In this document: piece by piece, positions 19,595 through 27,092 of the stretch
Layout: every line of letters begins with the position of its first letter
Numbering within the stretch: position 1 is the first letter of the stretch
From: an uncultured Collinsella sp.
GTDB lineage: Bacteria > Actinomycetota > Coriobacteriia > Coriobacteriales > Coriobacteriaceae
DNA: 41,628 bases
Reading direction: 5' to 3'
Assembly: GCA_934668695.1 (NCBI GenBank)
Contig: CAKUOD010000016.1
Coordinates: 1-41,628, forward strand
Translations under genes and position numbers: made by a program
The notes under the pieces: generated by a model
The model's input: only the letters and a program-made list of their open reading frames with translations
The model's database searches: none
Told to the model about the DNA's origin: nothing

Positions 19595-20743
19595 CTAGTT
19601 GGAGCTGGGCAGCGTTGCCGGTGCCTCGGCGCCGAGCTTTTTGCCAAAGGCCTCGAGTAGGCGGCTCGCCACGAGCGTCAGGATCAGGTAGACCACGAGC
19701 GCCACGCAGTAGACCTCCATCTGGCGGTAGTACACGCCGGCGACGGTGGTGGTGGCGTACATGAGGTCGAACACGCCGATAACCGAAAGCACCGACGAAT
19801 CCTTGATGTTGATGATGAGCTCATTGGTGAGCGCCGGGATCGCGTTTTTAATGCCCTGGGGGAACACGACCTTGCGCATGGCCTGCCACTGCGACAGACC
19901 CAGCGAGCGCGCCGCCTCGGCCTGGCCGGGATCGATGGACTCGATACCACCGCGCAGGACCTCCATCATGTAGGCGGTGGAGTTGAGCGAAATGGTGACG
20001 AGGCCGGCGGTGAAGGTGCTCCAGATCTGGTTGGCCTGGGCGGTCTCGAAGCCCATGCCGCGCAAAACGGTAAAGCCCGCATAGTAGATAAGCAGGCCCT
20101 GGACCATCATGGGCGTACCGCGCACGATGGTGGAGTAGACCGTTGCAAAGCCGCGGCCGATGCTCTTAAAGAAGCGCACCAGGTCGTTATCCACGCGGTC
20201 GAACGTCTGGATGCGCAAAAACACGAAGAGCAGCGCCAGGAAGAAAGCGATGACGGTGCCGAAGGTGGCAAGCGCGATGGTGATCTCGATACCGCGGATA
20301 AAGAAGTCGCCGCTCTTATAGGTCATGTAGACCAGGCTCGACAAAAAGTCGCTGGGGTTGGAGTCCGAGACAATGCTCACCTGCACCAGGTCGATAAACG
20401 ACATGACGCAGCGGTCGAAAAAGAAGATCACCGCGATGGCAACGACGACATAGCTGCCCAGGCGCGCGCCGCGACGGAAGCGCTCGGAAGCAAACGGAGA
20501 TTTCTCGCGATAGTCGCTCCAGTGCATGAGCTTGGTGACGAGCGCTGCCGCCGACACGACGAGCCAGGCCCAAAGGATCGCCCAGAGGCAATCCTGGAAG
20601 ATGCCGGTGGGTGCCAAAAAGCTCAGCGGCGTGGGGTTGCGCTGGCTAAACGCCAGGCCAAGCGCCGCGATGACGCTCGTACCCAGGTACACATAACGGT
20701 GGTCGGCCTTGATAAAGGAGGCCAGACGATTGATGCCTTTCAT
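19595..20743 (-). CDS. Polar amino-acid ABC transporter, permease
   Basis: 382 residues, well above the 220-250 of typical HisM/GlnP permeases. The last 230 residues carry the transport domain with the EAA loop [20 protein letters not shown] that contacts the ATPase. The first 130 residues are an extension with about three extra membrane segments (about 18-35, 50-70, 95-115). ATG with GGGAGG upstream, 9 bases after the binding-protein stop. A single permease gene implies a homodimer. Confidence 0.92.
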   Translation of the reverse strand: MKGINRLASFIKADHRYVYLGTSVIAALGLAFSQRNPTPLSFLAPTGIFQDCLWAILWAWLVVSAAALVTKLMHWSDYREKSPFASERFRRGARLGSYVVVAIAVIFFFDRCVMSFIDLVQVSIVSDSNPSDFLSSLVYMTYKSGDFFIRGIEITIALATFGTVIAFFLALLFVFLRIQTFDRVDNDLVRFFKSIGRGFATVYSTIVRGTPMMVQGLLIYYAGFTVLRGMGFETAQANQIWSTFTAGLVTISLNSTAYMMEVLRGGIESIDPGQAEAARSLGLSQWQAMRKVVFPQGIKNAIPALTNELIINIKDSSVLSVIGVFDLMYATTTVAGVYYRQMEVYCVALVVYLILTLVASRLLEAFGKKLGAEAPATLPSSN

Positions 20744-20752
20744 GCTGCCTCC

Positions 20753-21679
20753 CTATGCCGGCTGACGGTCGAGGCACGCGTCCCACATTTGGTCGCGCTC
20801 CTCCTGGCTGACGCCCTTGAGCGTCTTGTCGATGAGCTTAAGCAGCTTGTCCGAGCCCTTGCGGCAGCCGACGTTTGCCGTGACCTCCTGTTTGAAGCCC
20901 TCGCCCTCGGCAAATTGAATCGGCACGATACCCGGGTTTTGGGCCATATAGCCCTTCTCGTTTTCGGTGTTGTAGGTCACGGCGTCGCACGTGCCCTGCA
21001 GCAGGTTCGAAAACACCGTGGGAACCGAATCGACCGGGTTCTTGTGAACGACGCCCGGAATCTCGTCGATGACGGTATCGAGCATGGTGTCCTTTTGGCC
21101 GAGCACCGTGGCGCCGCTGAAGTCACTGAGCTTGGTGGCGTTTTGGTAGGGCGAGCCCTCTTTTACGAACAGGCCAAAGTAGCCGATAAAGTACGGCTCG
21201 GAAAAGCCGACGGACTCCTCGCGCTCGGGCGTGGCGCTCATGCCGGCGATGATGAGGTCGATCTGGCCGTTGTTGAGCGAATCGATAAGGCCCGAGAAGC
21301 TCTGCTTGACGGCAACGGGCTCGCCACCGAGGGCCTTGCAGACGATCTTGGCGATCTGCACGTCGTAGCCGTCGGCATAGGCGCCCTGCACGTTATCGAT
21401 GGGGATGGTGAACTCGCTGGCCTCGGAGACCTGCCAGTTGTACGGGGCGTAAGCCGCCTCCATGCCGATGCGGATTTTATCCTTGCCGATCACGGAATCA
21501 GACAGGTCGTCGCGGCCGCCGCCCGTCGTGGGCTGGACCACTTCCAACGTAGAGGGGCGCTGGCAGCCGGCGAGCGCGCCGGCGACAACGGTAGCGCTCG
21601 CAGCAAGCGCGCTGCCTAAGAAGATACGACGGCTGCACACCGGCTGGGTATGCGCGCCGCGCTGTAGTCGAGGTTGCAT
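20753..21679 (-). CDS. Amino-acid ABC transporter substrate-binding lipoprotein, Tat-type signal
   Basis: 308 residues. The signal peptide has a twin-arginine motif CSRRIFLGS (R17, R18), a hydrophobic stretch and a lipobox LAGC (Cys39), so it is probably exported folded and lipid-anchored. The mature part is a family 3 solute-binding protein: IRIGMEAAYAPYNW, GYDVQIAKIV, LIIAGMSATPEREESVGFSEPY. These are typical of polar amino-acid binders. Start at MQPRLQRG with GGGAAGG upstream. First gene of the operon; a promoter should lie in 21680-21780 but I see no clear one. Confidence 0.92.
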   Translation of the reverse strand: MQPRLQRGAHTQPVCSRRIFLGSALAASATVVAGALAGCQRPSTLEVVQPTTGGGRDDLSDSVIGKDKIRIGMEAAYAPYNWQVSEASEFTIPIDNVQGAYADGYDVQIAKIVCKALGGEPVAVKQSFSGLIDSLNNGQIDLIIAGMSATPEREESVGFSEPYFIGYFGLFVKEGSPYQNATKLSDFSGATVLGQKDTMLDTVIDEIPGVVHKNPVDSVPTVFSNLLQGTCDAVTYNTENEKGYMAQNPGIVPIQFAEGEGFKQEVTANVGCRKGSDKLLKLIDKTLKGVSQEERDQMWDACLDRQPA

Positions 21680-21782
21680 CTGGTGCCTTCCCAATTTCGT
21701 TTTGCTGACAATAAGACAGGATATACGTCAACAACCAGCAGCGCAGCATGTGCGCGAAAAATTAATAGGCACACGAGGACGA

Positions 21783-22002
21783 TTGGCACAAAGTAACCTA
21801 TCCCCCATGCACCAAGCCCTTGACGGAAACGGCGACGCCGATGTTTTGACAATGCCAGCGAGCGCCACCCAGGGCGAACAAGTTGGCATGAAAAAGGCAA
21901 GGCATAGACCTTCTGGTCATACCTTGTCTTTTGAATGACAAATTGTCGCCCTGGGTGGAGCGCAGCGTCGACCGGTCCGCCGTTCGTTAGAACGGTGGAA
22001 CC
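21783..22002. repeat. Large structured repeat, sub-type A, copy 3, with 33-base repeat copy 3
   Basis: A degenerate 33-base palindrome lies at 21783-21815. The outer stem GCGCCACCCAGGGCGA (21862-21877) pairs with an arm at 21946-21963. The inner stem contains AAAAGGCAAGGCATAGACC with partner GGTCATACCTTGTCTTTT. GCAGCGTCGA follows, then a hairpin GGTCCGCCGTTC-GTTA-GAACGGTGGAACC that ends one or two bases before the stop codon of the aldose epimerase-like gene (22004). Compared with copy 1, changes in one arm are matched in the other. The rest of 21680-22003 holds no gene. Confidence 0.75.
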
Positions 22003-22003
22003 T

Positions 22004-22897
22004 CTAGAGCAGGGTGACGCTAAAGGAACGGGTGTCGGTAGCGCCCGGCGCCAGCGTAATGGTGTTGACCTTGTGCTCGAAGACGTCGTCCTCGGTGTCC
22101 ATGGTGGTATGACCGGTCCAGGGCTCGAGCGCCACAAACGGAGCATCGTTGGCGGCAGACCACACGCCGATGTACTTAAAGCCCTCAAAGTCGATCTTGA
22201 CGCCGTGGCCCGACTTGCGACCGCGCAGCGTGAGCGTGGAGCCCGGGGTATCGGTGAACATGATGGCGTCGTTATCGAAGCTGCGGTGCGTGATGGGCAG
22301 CACGTCCGAGTTATCGGGAGCCTTGTAGCTACCCTCGAACGTCATAAGACCGTCGGGCGTGATGATGGGAGCCTCGTTAGTCCAAGCCTCGGTAAACGCC
22401 AGCTCGTAATCCTCGAACGCCTCGTCCTCGGCACCGGGGGCGGGCACGTTAAATGCGGGGTGGCCGCCCACCGAGAACGGCAGGTCCACGTCACCGGTAT
22501 TGGTGACGGCAAAGGTCTGGGTAAGCGTGGCGTCACCAGTCAGGGCATAGGTCATGTTGAGCTTAAAGTGGAACGGGAACGCCTTGAGCGACTCGGGCGT
22601 GTCAGTGATCTCGTACGTTACCGAGGAGCCGTCCTCCGAAACCTCGACCAGCTTGTGCTCGACGATGCGCGCGAGGCCGTGGCGCGGCATCTCGCAGGTG
22701 CCAGCCGCAGACGTCGCCGTGTTGTTGCGCAGCGAGCCCACAATGGGGAACAGGATAGGCGCATGCTTGCCCCAAAATGCCGGGTCACCCTGCCACAGAT
22801 ACTCGTTGCCGTTGAGGGCAAGGCTCGTGAGCTGGGCGCCCATGGAATCGATGGCCGCGGTGAGGCCGCCGCGCTTGATGGTAGTGACGGTAGACAT
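22004..22897 (-). CDS. Aldose 1-epimerase (galactose mutarotase)-family protein, LacX-like
   Basis: 297 residues. The family interconverts sugar anomers or acts on sugar phosphates. The beta-sandwich fold is indicated by LTSLALNGNEYLWQGDPAFWGKHAP-type landmarks near residues 25-50, the conserved substrate histidine in VGGHPAFNVP, and the C-terminal ALEPWTGHT segment. These match the LacX/YeaD-like branch rather than classical GalM. ATG with GGAGGAAG upstream. It appears monocistronic, with no sugar genes nearby, so the substrate is open. Confidence 0.85.
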   Translation of the reverse strand: MSTVTTIKRGGLTAAIDSMGAQLTSLALNGNEYLWQGDPAFWGKHAPILFPIVGSLRNNTATSAAGTCEMPRHGLARIVEHKLVEVSEDGSSVTYEITDTPESLKAFPFHFKLNMTYALTGDATLTQTFAVTNTGDVDLPFSVGGHPAFNVPAPGAEDEAFEDYELAFTEAWTNEAPIITPDGLMTFEGSYKAPDNSDVLPITHRSFDNDAIMFTDTPGSTLTLRGRKSGHGVKIDFEGFKYIGVWSAANDAPFVALEPWTGHTTMDTEDDVFEHKVNTITLAPGATDTRSFSVTLL

Positions 22898-22976
22898 GCT
22901 ACTTCCTCCAAAAGTAAACAACAGTGTCGAGGGCTATTGTCCCACTCTTGGCGGCAAGGAGAAGCGGCAGGCGCAG

Positions 22977-23846
22977 TTATTGAGCGATTGCGTAAAGGTC
23001 GAACCCGCCCTGCGGCGTGCTATCGATCGTATCGGGCGCCTGTGAATTAAAACTCACGGGAACCATGCGCTTTGAGGCGCGGAAGCGCGTGCCATCGGTG
23101 GCGACGGGCGGCTCGTCGACCGTAAGCTCGTAGTCGCCGGGCTTGAGTTCGATGCCGTCACCAGCGGAGTTGACATATTGATACTCGTCAATCGCCTGCC
23201 CCCTGAGTGTGCGGCCCACGATATGGATGAGCATCTGGCTGTCTCCGCGGGCGGTGTCCCATGTCGCACCGTCCTTGACCTCGACCGCCACATGCACCGA
23301 GCGCGTACGGCTGAGCGATTGCTCGACAGACATCTCGACCTTGGCGGCGTCTTTGCGCTGTTGCTCCACGTGGCTCCAGACATTTCCGATCGCCGAGCAA
23401 GCGATGACGCCGGCCATGAAGGCGATAAGGATGGGGCCGAGCGGCGAGCGACGTCCTGCATCTTCCTCGCGAGACAGATTGGGGCGACGTGTGGGCGCGG
23501 GCGCTTGAGCACCCTGCGAGGGCACGTCGAGAATGCTGAAGGATGCCGTGCTGTCGGGGTCGATGGTATGGCGAGGTTGCGGGGTCTTTGCCGGCGAGAT
23601 GGACATGTCGGCTGGCTCGCCGAGCGTGGCCGTAGCGTCGGCCTTGGCCTCGTCTGCCTCGGCCTGGGCCCAGGCCTGTTCAAAGGTTAGGGGCTCGACG
23701 GGGTCGAGGGCGGCGTCCGAGTCGGCGGCGACGACGTTGCCGATCTCGTCCTCGTCGCTCGACACGTCACGCGGCGCGGGCTCGTCCCACTCTTCGTCCG
23801 GAGCCTCTCCCTCGCTATACCACCATTCAAAGTTATCAATATCCAT
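22977..23846 (-). CDS. Membrane-anchored protein of unknown function
   Basis: 289 residues, not recognised. The first 130 residues are acidic and low in complexity (MDIDNFEWWYSEGEAPDEEW...), with Pro/Ala-rich parts. One membrane segment (about 136-156, LGPILIAFMAGVIACSAIGNVW) separates this cytoplasmic part from an outer domain of about 130 residues. The outer domain is predicted to be beta-rich and carries phrases such as VHVAVEVKDGATW and IELKPGDYELTVDEPP, like a small carbohydrate-binding or Ig-like fold. Start at MDIDNFEWW with AAGGGGG upstream. It lies 79 bases upstream of the epimerase-like gene on the same strand. Confidence 0.7.
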   Translation of the reverse strand: MDIDNFEWWYSEGEAPDEEWDEPAPRDVSSDEDEIGNVVAADSDAALDPVEPLTFEQAWAQAEADEAKADATATLGEPADMSISPAKTPQPRHTIDPDSTASFSILDVPSQGAQAPAPTRRPNLSREEDAGRRSPLGPILIAFMAGVIACSAIGNVWSHVEQQRKDAAKVEMSVEQSLSRTRSVHVAVEVKDGATWDTARGDSQMLIHIVGRTLRGQAIDEYQYVNSAGDGIELKPGDYELTVDEPPVATDGTRFRASKRMVPVSFNSQAPDTIDSTPQGGFDLYAIAQ

Positions 23847-23921
23847 ACGGGGCGCCCCCTTGGCCTCGCAAATAAACACTTGCCAGCCTTATACCCCCAG
23901 ATGGCACGGCGGCTCGCATGG

Positions 23922-23954
23922 AATGTAACAAAGGGACTATCCCTTTGTCACATT
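23922..23954. repeat. Palindromic repeat AATGTRACAAAGGGA, left copy
   Basis: AATGTAACAAAGGGA, CTA loop, TCCCTTTGTCACATT. As minus-strand RNA the single non-Watson-Crick position is a G-U pair. It ends 6 bases before the stop codon of the ATPase gene (23961). A second copy in the same orientation lies at 25433-25465 on the other side of that gene. Confidence 0.7.
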
Positions 23955-23960
23955 TTGCGT

Positions 23961-25277
23961 TTAGCCGTGGGCGATCTTGTTTCTCAGCAAGAAGTCGACC
24001 GCCCCTACGATTCTGATGCCGTCGATGTCTGTTGGATGCTCACCATCCCTGACGATCAGGATCTTCTCGTACGAATCAGGGATTTTTCCCAGCGTGTTTA
24101 GTTTGAGCGGTCGCAGCTCGCGCTCTCTGGTCGCCTCGGCATCGATCCGTTCGGTAACCTGGATATATTTACGGTCCGATCCCTCGCCGATTGCGACAAA
24201 GTCGATTTCCCCCGCGCGCAGATGGCCGCAAAACACTTCGTATCCTTCAAAGACAAGCTGGTTGTAGATAACGTTCTCGAGCATCCTTCCGCTATCGCTG
24301 CCTCTATATCCGTCAAGATAGCTGCGGATTCCCGTATCGGCTATGTAATATTTACCGCCTGTCTTGAGAAGCTCCCGCCCCTTGACGTCATACCTTTTTA
24401 CCTTGGTAAACAGGTACGTCTCTTCCAGAGCGTCAATATACGCCGACACCGTCGATGCGTTGGTCTTACCGCCCGATGATTCGTTGAGCGTCCCTACGAT
24501 TTTGTTGACCGAGGTTTGATTGGAGATGTTGTCTGCCAGATACGCACAGAGCCGCTCGAGAACGTCGCGCTTGGTGATAGCTCCGCGACCTCTACGCGTC
24601 GCGCGCAATAGGATATCGCGCGCGACAATCGTCTGATAGAGGCTGCGGATGTAGTCGCGGCACGGTTCGCGTCTCGGCTCGTCATGAGCCAGAAACGGCA
24701 TGCCGCCATAGGTTATGTACTGCTCGAGCACGGTGTTTGAATTAAGGCGATCGCCCGTCTTGGAAACGAGCTCGGCCCTCTCGTCAAGCCCTTCGGCAAC
24801 GACCGCATCGATCGAGCGAAAATCAAGATACTCGCCAAACGTGAGCGGCTGCATCTTGACCTCGATATACCGGCCCGAGATAAGCGTTGCAAGCTCGCTC
24901 GATAGCAAAAAGGCATTGGAGCCCGTGACATAGATATCGCACGGCAAATCGATTCGGAGCGAGTTAACCGCCTTTTCCCAGCCCTCGACATTCTGGAGCT
25001 CGTCAAAGAACAGATAGGGGCGATCGACACCGTCAACGCGCTCCCGAACCATGCGATAAAACGTCAGGTAATCTGTAATCCCCGCATACTCTAGAGATTC
25101 CATCTTAAAGGTCAGCAAACGCTCGGCCGGCACCCCCTGTTGCGCCAGGTGCTCCCTCATCATGTCCAATAACGTGGATTTGCCGCAACGGCGTATACCC
25201 GTCACGATTTTGATGAGGTCGGTATCCTGAAAAGCAATGAGTCGATCAAGATAGCGGCTTCGGCGAACGATGTTCAT
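23961..25277 (-). CDS. AAA-family ATPase with DUF4143 C-terminal domain
   Basis: 438 residues, full length. The N-terminal P-loop domain has Walker A TGIRRCGKST (26-35) and Walker B RPYLFFDELQNVEGW, with the sensor-like YVTGSNAFLLSSELATLISGR segment written here only as YVTGSNAFLL. The C-terminal DUF4143 part (about 300-430) contains YYIADTGIRSYL, LENVIYNQLVFEGYEVFCG and GEIDFVA, a nuclease-like fold arrangement. These proteins are common in gut bacteria and archaea and their role is unknown. By eye the gene is poorer in G+C than its neighbours. It is flanked by two palindromic repeats and has iterated operator-like sites upstream, suggesting a mobile cassette. Confidence 0.9.
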   Translation of the reverse strand: MNIVRRSRYLDRLIAFQDTDLIKIVTGIRRCGKSTLLDMMREHLAQQGVPAERLLTFKMESLEYAGITDYLTFYRMVRERVDGVDRPYLFFDELQNVEGWEKAVNSLRIDLPCDIYVTGSNAFLLSSELATLISGRYIEVKMQPLTFGEYLDFRSIDAVVAEGLDERAELVSKTGDRLNSNTVLEQYITYGGMPFLAHDEPRREPCRDYIRSLYQTIVARDILLRATRRGRGAITKRDVLERLCAYLADNISNQTSVNKIVGTLNESSGGKTNASTVSAYIDALEETYLFTKVKRYDVKGRELLKTGGKYYIADTGIRSYLDGYRGSDSGRMLENVIYNQLVFEGYEVFCGHLRAGEIDFVAIGEGSDRKYIQVTERIDAEATRERELRPLKLNTLGKIPDSYEKILIVRDGEHPTDIDGIRIVGAVDFLLRNKIAHG

Positions 25278-25303
25278 AGAGTCTCCCTAGCGCCCGGCCA
25301 GAC

Positions 25304-25383
25304 GTAACATCTTATAAACTTGCAGATTTTACAAGTTTATAAGATGTTACCTTACAAACTTGCAAATAATGCGAGTTTATAAG
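25304..25383. promoter_or_regulatory. Iterated dyads upstream of the AAA/DUF4143 ATPase gene
   Basis: GTAACATCTTATAAACTTG (25304-25322) and its exact reverse complement (25332-25350) flank a 9-base spacer. A second, imperfect dyad CTTACAAACTTGC / GCGAGTTTATAAG follows at 25351-25383. The four half-sites share the pattern CTTAYAAACTTG. They lie 27-106 bases before the ATPase start. They may be an operator array or recognition sites of the ATPase itself. Confidence 0.6.
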
Positions 25384-25432
25384 AAATGAGCCGCCTCCTC
25401 CGCTTTAAAACAAACTCGCGGTGCCGCTCGTC

Positions 25433-25465
25433 AATGTGACAAAGGGACTATCTCTTTGTCACATC
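25433..25465. repeat. Palindromic repeat AATGTRACAAAGGGA, right copy
   Basis: AATGTGACAAAGGGA, CTA, TCTCTTTGTCACATC. Same orientation as 23922-23954, so the two form direct repeats around the ATPase gene, about 1.5 kb apart. A weaker relative (AAAGAGACTGTACCTTTGTT) lies near 30404-30424. Confidence 0.65.
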
Positions 25466-25469
25466 GAAG

Positions 25470-25532
25470 TTGCGGTGGAATAGTTCCCGTTTGTGCGATT
25501 ACTCAGGCTATTTAGGAACTATTTCACCGCAA
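25470..25532 (-). terminator. Long hairpin immediately after the MerR gene
   Basis: TTGCGGTGGAATAGTTCC (25470-25487) pairs with GGAACTATTTCACCGCAA (25515-25532), 17 of 18 positions, around a 27-base loop. It begins one base after the MerR stop (25534) on the minus strand. No T-run. It probably marks the 3' end of the transcript or protects it. Confidence 0.5.
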
Positions 25533-25533
25533 G

Positions 25534-26400
25534 TTATTTGAGGACAACGGGGACTTGGATGCAGCAGAAGTCTTCTTGGTGGGACTCGTCGTAGCTCGTG
25601 GTATCGAGGTAGCAAAAGTCGAAGGCGTTGCCGATGGGCTGGAGCGCGTGCTCGTCCATGCAGGCAACGATGGCGCGGATGCCCTCGGGCTCGTACGGCA
25701 TACCCCAGCGGCTCATGCACAGATACGTGCCCTCGGGCAGCACTTCGATGCCGATCTCTGCCAGCTCGGCGGGATCGCTCGGCAGTAGCCCCTCGGCACC
25801 GCGCGGCAGCACGGCAAAGGAGCCGGCGCCGGCGATGGGGTCGTCGGAATGCAGTGCCTCGCGACGTAGCATGGCGCCCCAGCCGCGCATGGGGCGCGTG
25901 CCCGTCAACGTACGCATGCGCAGAATCGCCCGCATGAGCGTGGGGTGAAGCATCGAGCGGCCACGCTCGATATCGCCTGGAAACTCCTCAAAGACCACGT
26001 AGCGGCGCTCAAACTGCTTGAGCTCCGGCCTGCCCTCGCGCTCGCGCCAGTAAACCGCCTCGTCGTAAAAGCTCAGGCGCTCCTGCACGCTCGCGCGCTC
26101 GGCTTTGAGCTCGGCGATCTGCTCATCGAGCGCCTGCACCCGTGAGCGCAGGTGATCGGTCATCTCGCCAATGTCGAACGTCGAGGTCAGACGGTCGATC
26201 TCGTCGAGTTCGAGCCCCAGGTCGCGCAGCATGCAGATCAGACGCATGAGCGGGATCTGCGTGGGCGAATAGAAACGGTAGCCCTTTTCGTTAACCACGG
26301 CGGGCTTAAACAGACCGATCTTGTCGTAATAGATGAGTGTTTGGCGCGAAACGTTAAACAAGCTCGCCATCTCGCTAATCGCATACATGCCCGTCTGCAT
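25534..26400 (-). CDS. MerR-family transcriptional regulator with effector-binding domain
   Basis: 288 residues. The MerR winged helix is at about 5-72 (YAISEMASLFNVSRQTLIYY, DKIGLFKPA, GYRFYSPTQ), followed by a long coiled-coil dimerisation helix (about 78-125) and a C-terminal domain of about 150 residues. That domain resembles GyrI/BmrR-like effector pockets (RRYVVFEEFPG, EVLPEGTYLCMSRWG). Such proteins bind small, often aromatic or hydrophobic ligands. Start at MQTGMYAIS with GGGAGG upstream. It is the last gene on the strand after transporter-ubiD-ubiX (80-base gap), so it probably controls that block; candidate operators are at 30269-30296 and 31410-31437. Confidence 0.88.
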   Translation of the reverse strand: MQTGMYAISEMASLFNVSRQTLIYYDKIGLFKPAVVNEKGYRFYSPTQIPLMRLICMLRDLGLELDEIDRLTSTFDIGEMTDHLRSRVQALDEQIAELKAERASVQERLSFYDEAVYWREREGRPELKQFERRYVVFEEFPGDIERGRSMLHPTLMRAILRMRTLTGTRPMRGWGAMLRREALHSDDPIAGAGSFAVLPRGAEGLLPSDPAELAEIGIEVLPEGTYLCMSRWGMPYEPEGIRAIVACMDEHALQPIGNAFDFCYLDTTSYDESHQEDFCCIQVPVVLK

Positions 26401-26480
26401 AGATCCTCCCGACACACCAAAGCCCGCCGCCCACAGGGGCAGCGGGCTCAAACACTCCTCGTATCCTACCCTAAAGACGC

Positions 26481-27059
26481 CTATGACCAGCGCTTATAGT
26501 TTGCGCATGACACGCCGACGACCTCGAGTGCCTTGGCGGCGATGTGATGCACCGCGTCGTCGAGCGTGACGGGGCCGTTGTAAAACGTGAGCATGGGCGG
26601 CATGAGCATGACGCCCGGTACGCGCGCCAGGCGCGCCATGTTGTCGACGTGAATGGCGCTGAAGGGCGTCTCGCGCACCATGAGCACCAGGCGGCGCTGC
26701 TCTTTCATCTGCACGTCGGCCGCACGCAGCAACAGATTGTCGCTGTAGCCGCTCGCGATGCCGGCGAGCGTCTTCATGGAGCAGGGTGCCACGATCATGC
26801 CATCGACCGGATAGGTGCCGCTTGCGATGGCGGCGCCGATATTCTTGTTGCCGTAGACCACATCGGCATGCGTGGCATACTCGTCGAGCGTCATGCCGAG
26901 CTCCTGCTCGATGGTGATCTCTCCCCCGCGCGTGACGACAAGCGCCGACTCGGCACCGGCCTGACGCAGACATTTGAGGCACTCAAGGCCCAGCGCGGCA
27001 CCGCTGGCGCCAGACACGCCAACGACAATGCGACGGGGACGGCCAGAAGACTCAGGCAT
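26481..27059 (-). CDS. ubiX: Flavin prenyltransferase, UbiX family
   Basis: 192 residues, the normal length. UbiX joins a dimethylallyl group, usually from dimethylallyl monophosphate, to FMN to make prenylated FMN (prFMN), the cofactor of UbiD decarboxylases. Seen: FMN-binding VVGVSGASGAALG (12-24), VAPCSMKTLAGIASGYSDNL, the RAADVQMKEQRRLVLMVRE stretch and RETPFS near the prenyl-phosphate site. ATG with AAGGAG upstream, 33 bases after ubiD. Its place next to UbiD and an LpdD/IDI-like protein supports a dedicated prFMN supply. Confidence 0.94.
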   Translation of the reverse strand: MPESSGRPRRIVVGVSGASGAALGLECLKCLRQAGAESALVVTRGGEITIEQELGMTLDEYATHADVVYGNKNIGAAIASGTYPVDGMIVAPCSMKTLAGIASGYSDNLLLRAADVQMKEQRRLVLMVRETPFSAIHVDNMARLARVPGVMLMPPMLTFYNGPVTLDDAVHHIAAKALEVVGVSCANYKRWS

Positions 27060-27092
27060 GACAACTCCTTAACTACTTGGTAGGGCTACGTA

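Noticed and set aside
18496..19764. 422-codon plus-strand frame opposite the M20 peptidase and the ABC ATPase
   Set aside because: Shadow of two real genes; no motifs, no ribosome site.
23922..25465. Insertion sequence around the AAA ATPase
   Set aside because: No transposase, and the flanking repeats are palindromes that also occur elsewhere in weaker form; called a possible cassette only.
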